NCBI GenBank assembly: GCA_903877165.1
Contig: CAIRCU010000020.1
Coordinates: forward strand, 1-64,000
Length of the DNA: 64,000 bases
Source: Methanobacteriota archaeon
GTDB lineage: Archaea > Thermoplasmatota > E2 > DHVEG-1
Direction: 5' to 3'
Shown: in pieces, positions 60,001 through 64,000 of the stretch
How the letters are laid out: every line of letters begins with the position of its first letter
Numbering within the stretch: the stretch's first letter is position 1
Made by a program: the position numbers and the translations under genes
The notes under the pieces: model-generated
The model's database searches: none
The model's input: only the letters and a program-made list of their open reading frames with translations
Told to the model about the DNA's origin: nothing

Positions 60001-60493
60001 CATTAGAAGCATTTACTAAAATTATTGTCTCATTATCGCAAGCGACAACTTGGCTGTTGTTGTCAATCATTGGTGAAGAAAATGCTGCCGCGGCGTTTAA
60101 ATACTGAGTATCTGACCATAATCTGTCGCCGTAATAATTGTATAAAATGAGATTATTGTATCCATAGGGAAAATGTTTTGGGAAAAAATAATGAAGAAAA
60201 TCTTCAACGTTGTTAAATGAACAGGCAGCGATTTTACCATTTCCCACGATCCCGTTACCATTGGTGCCCCATGATGCTCCCTTGCCACCGCAACCCCAAA
60301 CAATGCTCTCATTGGATGTTGGGCCGGGCAGCCGAATATTTTCCGTTGTTTGAGGATCTTGATGAATAACTCCACCGCCCCACGGTGGAAGATTAAAATC
60401 CCCTGAACTAAGAGGCTGGAAGATTATCGAAATCAAAAGAATTTCTATAACGATGCAAGAAATTTTTTTCAAATCCTCTTTTCTAATTTTCAT
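54092..60493 (-). CDS. giant secreted surface protein (PQQ-like propeller N-term, PKD, LamG-like, DNRLRE-like domains)
   Basis: Signal peptide; NWTWHFGDGTVSYNQNIQHTYSHLGTFKVNLTI (PKD); KALDFDGTDDYVDLGKNTSLNLGTSDFTFMVWEK (LamG); C-terminal DNRLRE-type region. Confidence 0.85.
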   Translation of the reverse strand: MKIRKEDLKKISCIVIEILLISIIFQPLSSGDFNLPPWGGGVIHQDPQTTENIRLPGPTSNESIVWGCGGKGASWGTNGNGIVGNGKIAACSFNNVEDFLHYFFPKHFPYGYNNLILYNYYGDRLWSDTQYLNAAAAFSSPMIDNNSQVVACDNETIILVNASNESNIHVVWHNSIPISQFKLRKLGPTPFSPCIVENKTIILPCADGPVLAYDVKTGNLTGEIFLGENTTIDPYYCVPEMTLGDFIKVVGNYFIYSICLFRYNSTSQKIEWNSTVPYGVFPRQYQNCNFTTNSADYGKVDFVVKRNNVTEFQCNNTNGDPTDSIIASNSIITDSLSTGSGYFSGINSICVKNNTFFILTEYKKPDTLPVNRVVGRIYAINVTPAADNKVNLTEYWNYTYWGESQASPTLINDTIYFDGYNTSHFADLRDPHIYAVYTNGTPKWTRNFSNYTGNITWFTFTRDPRGGFWYEDSNLVYPNHRKTGDDKLFRFREDNGFEIEEINITSTMNKKDKYNNTIKFVPSSDMTICGTPANPIMLITAYHEKTLYADSEKYVLALNLSHNNTPIFKIPICSYRNISYAVGDYTILKENGEYRIVFPLSNLWYYKRYGILAIGRFPNSLFTNISSKPWKSTNTWNDSMNATYTIKTSVKQDRSHLKAILTSKDYPILCRYTSEKNTTVTSVGTTDNITDTLPPYAPAGLYNLTVYLYNSSGYCYRKEVYLPGILDHGQYSNDSYQSGEITLHPPNNPPATPRRPTGNTTIYSGKDYNYTTNTTDPNGNPIWYQWRWNTSLGVYYYTRWITGGPHPSGQTCTQKIRWMFPGTYQIQVRAKDNPYSLNATDWSPPLNITATQKDNGLVSSWDSLFQGQFASTTITESQPASCPGFNAGIGGASQSNGLLNWTWHFGDGTVSYNQNIQHTYSHLGTFKVNLTIRNGAGNTYNTTQNISVIILRSNFNITGNPQPGQTAYFHDLSQGAYPIVNWTWNFHDGNYSYEQNANHTFNATGIYNVTLTTHDNQNNVNTYNHTVYVESIIPGFVDVESSPNPIPCGFPVTISANFFDNQSGVKTVRVNITNPNNQSYNYTMQANYSTPYDYNYTFNNTWQPGQYNYTIWIVDNANNTNILPGFTFQVVPTPTIIFTTPFTPQNNSVLNHNWVTVNTTIQDTRGTVGFIDWNRNLKGYWPMEAYNTTGVTDNSTYDSFGRFHNGLGPSNIVAGKFGKALDFDGTDDYVDLGKNTSLNLGTSDFTFMVWEKSHQNTYSNVSIILSNKPEAGNKGYFMGVTSTGARLYTMSAAGQVTCVNGTRETTNNAWHHLAYVRTGTNLSLYVDGAFDHGIAGTIRNVTNTQNTSFSYENHASWSHFDGLLDEPQLYTRALSLEEIKAAYDNSHYNLAHNFTGLTEGTYSYNAQAIDTTGNHSSTETRHVTIDTTGPVITSISASPSVLGFGHNVTIQATIMDNATNVEYAKAEIWKPTQWQTAEGMNITMNAVSGSSNSYRCVFNDTWLTGRYNYTITAVDTTGNERTTSKHSFNVSVTATLAVYTLKNSYTSNEYINLTDPPAPPDNYTLINRGATWNTFHDPTTGSTVLDSYPEQVNYQPTPNDWQPINTTLTLLPQDSLAYAHGYYAGNDHGPYAAYFKPNIQSTWPIAFAYNRSTDPTTVVRTQLTGVGYIDPTSWSTHTLQTTQSSQGLFTNNTATYPGIFTGTNVTYTYENMQLKEAITLSNTTKALLQSHPPSQYGLSNNTYLVFATKIDSLGLTSYDGQDPITGNITITQGIEFKDALNHFACALPIGTAYEQGNTSATMPLVYRIIHLNGDTYLLSGLPFSALTTMTFPIVIDPTITVYSLTNDGYIYSSSTTYNTAWTALSGTISSTATSLFIGQDKTSGVPPTYNIYRGMLLFNTTTLPNNANITSATLSLYKYSDNSSTDFTITVQNGQPTYPHDPLQTADYGKSHYSGNGGGLNTTGFGTGYNTITLTNYSWLQKRGETKLCLRSNRDISGTTPTTHEYVKVYSGNADRQYTPKLTILFNNQSKINNTGSTDIKGYLLIQVQFYKSGTGWIVDNDTVHETTPRTITASHQFGLDTVFNGKIKRNDLKNGNGMYRIYAAFRDPDGNILVGSDLKQLVSSYQFTVSGL

Positions 60494-60652
60494 ACTATCC
60501 TCCTCAAAAAAAGGAACGCTTAAGTTTATTTAAATATATCTCACTTTTTTTATTTTTACTTGATAGTCGGCTGATAGTGAGTTTAACTTGAAATTGAATT
60601 GATAAATATTTTGTTTGTTGTTTTAAGATATTTTTTAGTATCTTTGGCTCAA

Positions 60653-60712
60653 TGACCTTTTTAGGCCCATCCCTATTCATCCCAAATGCAGATGGGCGAG
60701 GGTCACTTTTTT
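60653..60712 (+). terminator. two-tier hairpin plus T-run in divergent intergenic region (terminator, leader or small RNA)
   Basis: TGACC(60653-60657)/GGTCA(60701-60705) outer stem; GCCCATC(60665-60671)/GATGGGC(60691-60697) inner stem; T6 at 60707-60712. Confidence 0.5.
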
Positions 60713-60834
60713 ATTAATGTTCCTTCTAATGTAATAGCAGCGTCATGACCGATAAATTTTAATAAGTAATAATATATTAAAGAATACGACAATTTCCATT
60801 TCCCATGCTCTATATTGGGTTTGAAGGGATGATC

Positions 60835-61830
60835 ATGAAAGCGAGATGGTTAACAGTTGGACTATTTTTGATTCTTGTTATTACCTGTCTGGGTCCTGTT
60901 ATTGCCCAAAATATTGAAAAACAACCGAGATCAACCTTAGGAGGCAAATGGTGGTACGTCGGCGGCACAGGACCAGGGAACTATACTATCATCCAGAACG
61001 CTGTAGATAACGCTAGTAATGGAGACACCGTCTTTGTCTACCATGGGACGTATAATCAAAAACCAGGCTCTTTAGAATGTGTCTGGGTTTATAAGTCAAT
61101 TTCTCTCATTGGTGAAGACAAGAACATCACAATCATTAGGGGAAACCAGGTAGGCGATGTTATCCGAGAACTCGCTGGCGATGTGACCATCACCGGATTC
61201 ACCCTTGAGAACGCTGGCACTGGGACTACTTCAGGCTTAGCCCTTGACATCTACAAATCTAACGGCATGGGAACCATCAGCAATATCTCAATCCACGACA
61301 ACATCATTGCCAATAATGAAAATGCCATGTGCATGTTCGATTGTAATAATGCATCCTGCTTCAATAACATCTTCCTGAATAATAGCTATAATTTAATTAT
61401 TTCACGAAGTATATATTGCTCAATAAATCACAACCTTTTCTATAAGGGAGGGGGCGTGAATATATATCTCGAGGATTACCCTAATTTCATTAATTTTACT
61501 GGCAATGAATTCAGAAATACCTATTACGGACTCGTAATCCAAACCAGTATGGGAGTCTTGATTCATGCCAATAACTTCATTAACAATACCAGCCCAGCAC
61601 GGTTCAACAAAGAAATAGGCTTTTTAGGGCTCCTCCATAATGCGCCTCTCTACAAGCAACAATGGAGTCAAAACTACTGGAGCGACTGGAACTCGACCAA
61701 CCCCCGACCAATCCCAGGCACCCTATATATCCTATTCGGTGGCATCTTTGGCCTTGAATATCGACTTCCCGTTCCGGTGCGGGAATACGACCCAGACCCA
61801 GTCCAAAACCCTTACAACTACTTTCCATAA
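60835..61830 (+). CDS. secreted right-handed parallel beta-helix (NosD-like) protein
   Basis: Signal peptide; GPGNYTIIQNAVDNASNGDTVFVYHGTYNQ; NNIIANNENAMCMFDCNNASCFNNIFLNNSYNLIIS. Confidence 0.8.
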   Translation: MKARWLTVGLFLILVITCLGPVIAQNIEKQPRSTLGGKWWYVGGTGPGNYTIIQNAVDNASNGDTVFVYHGTYNQKPGSLECVWVYKSISLIGEDKNITIIRGNQVGDVIRELAGDVTITGFTLENAGTGTTSGLALDIYKSNGMGTISNISIHDNIIANNENAMCMFDCNNASCFNNIFLNNSYNLIISRSIYCSINHNLFYKGGGVNIYLEDYPNFINFTGNEFRNTYYGLVIQTSMGVLIHANNFINNTSPARFNKEIGFLGLLHNAPLYKQQWSQNYWSDWNSTNPRPIPGTLYILFGGIFGLEYRLPVPVREYDPDPVQNPYNYFP

Positions 61831-61887
61831 AAAGTAACCGGGCGAAACTGGAAAAACCACTCCCCCCAAATGAACTTCTGATGTCTC

Positions 61888-62250
61888 TTAGTTGGTTTTT
61901 GTTAGGGGCGAGGTATGCGAAATTACTTCCTCCATCACTTGAAGATCAAATTTAAGCTTCGATTGATAATGATTAAAGAGAACATTAGGTAAGGTGAGGT
62001 AAGGAATGCCTTCAGTGCAGCATATATCTAGTATTTTTTGAATCAATTTTTGATAATGTGGATTTGCTTTTTCTTCATCTGATACTAGTATAGGGTGCCC
62101 GCCATCGTTTTGAACCTCAATGCAATAGGCTACTAAGTATAAATCAGCCCATCTTTGCAAGTATTTTTGCCTCTCCTGAATCACCTGAGTTTCAATGGGA
62201 AAATAGATCCTTTGATTCTCTGGTATTATATGCTCATCAATAAGCCGATC
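61888..62250 (-). pseudogene. truncated PIN-domain (DUF4411-like) toxin remnant
   Basis: FPVVDRLIDEHIIPENQ...RWADLYLVAYCIEVQNDGGHPILVSDEEKANPHYQKLIQKILDICCTEGIPYLTLPNVL. Frame continues upstream of the listed Met and is cut by TAG with no start codon. Confidence 0.5.
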
Positions 62251-62341
62251 AACGACAGGGAATAAACCAACCTACATCAACAGATTTGAATACTTTCAGT
62301 CACCCTATTAAATATAATAAAGAAAATAATTATTCACATCT

Positions 62342-63745
62342 ATGGAAGATGACCACCAGAGTGCTACGAGCACCCTGGTGGCCTGGAGCCATGATAATAT
62401 GAGTATCACAGCCCCGTGGATGATACAAGAAGAAAGCTCTATTAAACATTATTCAACCCACAAACACACTCAGACCACCATCTCTTCATTCTCTCACCTA
62501 TCAGACTCCTACAAAGCCAAACCAACGAATGGTTTAGCAGGAGGTAGACACCAAGAATGGAAACCAACGATACCCAACCCAGGCAAGCATACTATCGACT
62601 TTCTACAACCACCGAGCATTACTATGGAGGACTACATCGATTTAATCCTCAAGAAAGTCAATAGAATCGATTTCCCCATCATACTTGACCCCACCAAGGC
62701 ATCCTTCGACGACGTCGCCATCCACGCAATCCTTCGGCAAAGGATGAAGAAAACCACAGTCGCCAAACGCATCACCTACGCCCGCTACATGGAAAAACAT
62801 CACGCCCCCGTAGATTTCAGACACCCAACCTACGAGAACTTCATCCGACATATGGACTACCGCGAACAAATCGAAAACGCAGGATTCGGTGCCCTCGGAC
62901 ATGAATGGAAGACCATGCGCATGTTCCTCCGCGCCTACGGCCTCTCGAAATGGGACTACCGACCACCCTCAGCGCCCTACTACAAGGTTAAGGTAATACC
63001 CTTCCCTGAACAAATCTCCGAGATCCTACGCCTCACCTACTCCGAGGATGAGTACGAAAACGCCCTCATCCAGTACATCCTCACCCACAATTTCATCATC
63101 GGATGGAGAATCCCCAGCGAACCCTCAATTATGAAACTCAGTGACGTAACGATAGACGACCATGACCGGGGTTTCATTAAGATTACGGAGCCAAAGAAGA
63201 TGAATTCCACGAGAATCGTGACGCCGGTTGAGATTATGACGAACCATCGTCGTAAATCGTTCAAGAACTGGATTGACAGCTGGCGACCAAAGGTGGCAAA
63301 CCAATACTCCAAGGACTTTCTCTACCTCAAGCATGATGGAACCCCGTTCTGCAAGGAGTCGCTTCGAATGTTCCTCAACAGGAAAGCTTCGCCTATAATC
63401 CAGACTGTAATCCCGAAGTATCACAACTATGTCGCACGGGATTTCTGTGCTATAGCCCGCCTTATCCGGACTAAGATCCAGACAGGAAGCTTTGATGAAT
63501 TCGAAGTCAAGGAATGGCTCGGGCACACCAAGATCCAAACCACAATGTGCTACATTAAGGACGCAAGCCACTACTACAAACTTGCACCTTACGATTGGAT
63601 TAACCGCGTCCTCAAAGCTGCCTCGATAAACAGCGAGGAAAACGCGGAAATTCGAAAAGGCGAAAAAGTAGGTGCTTTCGACCCAAATCCCTCCGAGAAG
63701 AGGGAACGGGCCTGGCGGGATTCGAACCCGCGGCCTACAGCTTAG
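62342..63745 (+). CDS. tyrosine recombinase/integrase, C-terminus read through antisense of tRNA-Arg
   Basis: GWRIPSEPSIMKLSDV; HNYVARDFCAIARL (HxxR-type); WLGHTKIQTTMCYI; ends RERAWRDSNPRPTA. Confidence 0.8.
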   Translation: MEDDHQSATSTLVAWSHDNMSITAPWMIQEESSIKHYSTHKHTQTTISSFSHLSDSYKAKPTNGLAGGRHQEWKPTIPNPGKHTIDFLQPPSITMEDYIDLILKKVNRIDFPIILDPTKASFDDVAIHAILRQRMKKTTVAKRITYARYMEKHHAPVDFRHPTYENFIRHMDYREQIENAGFGALGHEWKTMRMFLRAYGLSKWDYRPPSAPYYKVKVIPFPEQISEILRLTYSEDEYENALIQYILTHNFIIGWRIPSEPSIMKLSDVTIDDHDRGFIKITEPKKMNSTRIVTPVEIMTNHRRKSFKNWIDSWRPKVANQYSKDFLYLKHDGTPFCKESLRMFLNRKASPIIQTVIPKYHNYVARDFCAIARLIRTKIQTGSFDEFEVKEWLGHTKIQTTMCYIKDASHYYKLAPYDWINRVLKAASINSEENAEIRKGEKVGAFDPNPSEKRERAWRDSNPRPTA

Positions 63746-63781
63746 GAGGCTGTCGCCCTATCCAGTCTAGGCTACAGGCCC
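63707..63781 (-). tRNA. tRNA-Arg (CCU anticodon)
   Basis: Cloverleaf read by eye: GGGCCTG/CAGGCCC acceptor, GCCT/GGGC D-stem, ACAGC-CTCCTAA-GCTGT anticodon arm, GCGGG-TTCGAAT-CCCGC T-arm; CCA not encoded. Confidence 0.93.
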
Positions 63782-63894
63782 ATGCGCGTCACTGACAACA
63801 GGAACGAGTTTTTTATAGCTTGGGAACTGGGAAGCGCTGCATGGTCTTTCGCTGGAAAAAACCTGAGTACATCGTTTTTTGTCGTCACGGGTCG

Positions 63895-64000
63895 TTAGGA
63901 GGGTGGCTGGTATTCGGTGGAGAACGAGGCTGAGGCGCCGTCGGCGGATGCGGCTGAAATGCTCTGGAGGTCGTGGAGCCGGATGGCCTCGTAGGGGATC
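63895..64000 (-). CDS. C-terminus of a gene starting beyond the window
   Basis: Open minus-strand frame ...IPYEAIRLHDLQSISAASADGASASFSTEYQPPS-stop. Confidence 0.45.
   Translation of the reverse strand, partial: IPYEAIRLHDLQSISAASADGASASFSTEYQPPS

Larger units (their letters stand above)
53520..63727. mobile_element. candidate 10.2-kb integrative element at tRNA-Arg(CCU)
   Basis: Near-identical 23-nt direct repeats at 53520-53542 and 63705-63727; tyrosine integrase adjoining the intact tRNA; AT-rich interior; nuclease and PIN remnant. Confidence 0.5.

Noticed and set aside
61888-63745. Interpretation of the integrase region as a provirus
   Set aside because: No capsid, portal, terminase or replication genes seen; cargo is surface proteins.

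Overview
This window looks like an archaeal (probably Thermoplasmata-like euryarchaeal) chromosome segment, judging by gene families, ATGA-coupled operons and TATA/T-tract signals. Lineage is an inference. (1) Positions 1-4.8 kb: 3' part of an MMPL/RND-type exporter, an HTH regulator, a DUF357 protein, a flavin reductase and a DUF62 SAM hydrolase. (2) Positions 4.8-35.3 kb: a large surface-glycan locus. It holds two GlmU-like enzymes around glmS, a flippase, glycosyltransferases, an 11-gene minus-strand operon with a GDP-heptose core (hddA, gmhA, fused hddC-gmhB) plus tailoring enzymes, a nonulosonic-acid module (two NeuB, NeuC, amidotransferase, cytidylyltransferase), and a WbpA/B/D/E-like diacetamido-uronate module. 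(3) Positions 35-47 kb: cold-shock protein, a candidate structured RNA, and secreted proteins (thioredoxin-fold, two C1 peptidases, tandem paralogs, a ten-repeat InlB-type protein with a thioester-like N-terminal domain). (4) Positions 47-63.8 kb: accessory region with a radical SAM protein, a PGF-CTERM-like protein, an ASST-like protein, a small nuclease, a 2133-aa mosaic surface protein, a degraded PIN gene, and a tyrosine integrase whose 3' end overlaps tRNA-Arg(CCU) in antisense. The most interesting non-gene signal is three degenerate copies of the tRNA-Arg 3' end at 48.2, 49.7 and 53.5 kb, all in the same orientation as the intact tRNA. They share about 100 nt of partly structured flanking sequence. 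This suggests serial integration at one tRNA (with a candidate 10.2-kb element at 53.5-63.7 kb) or a tRNA-tail-derived RNA family.
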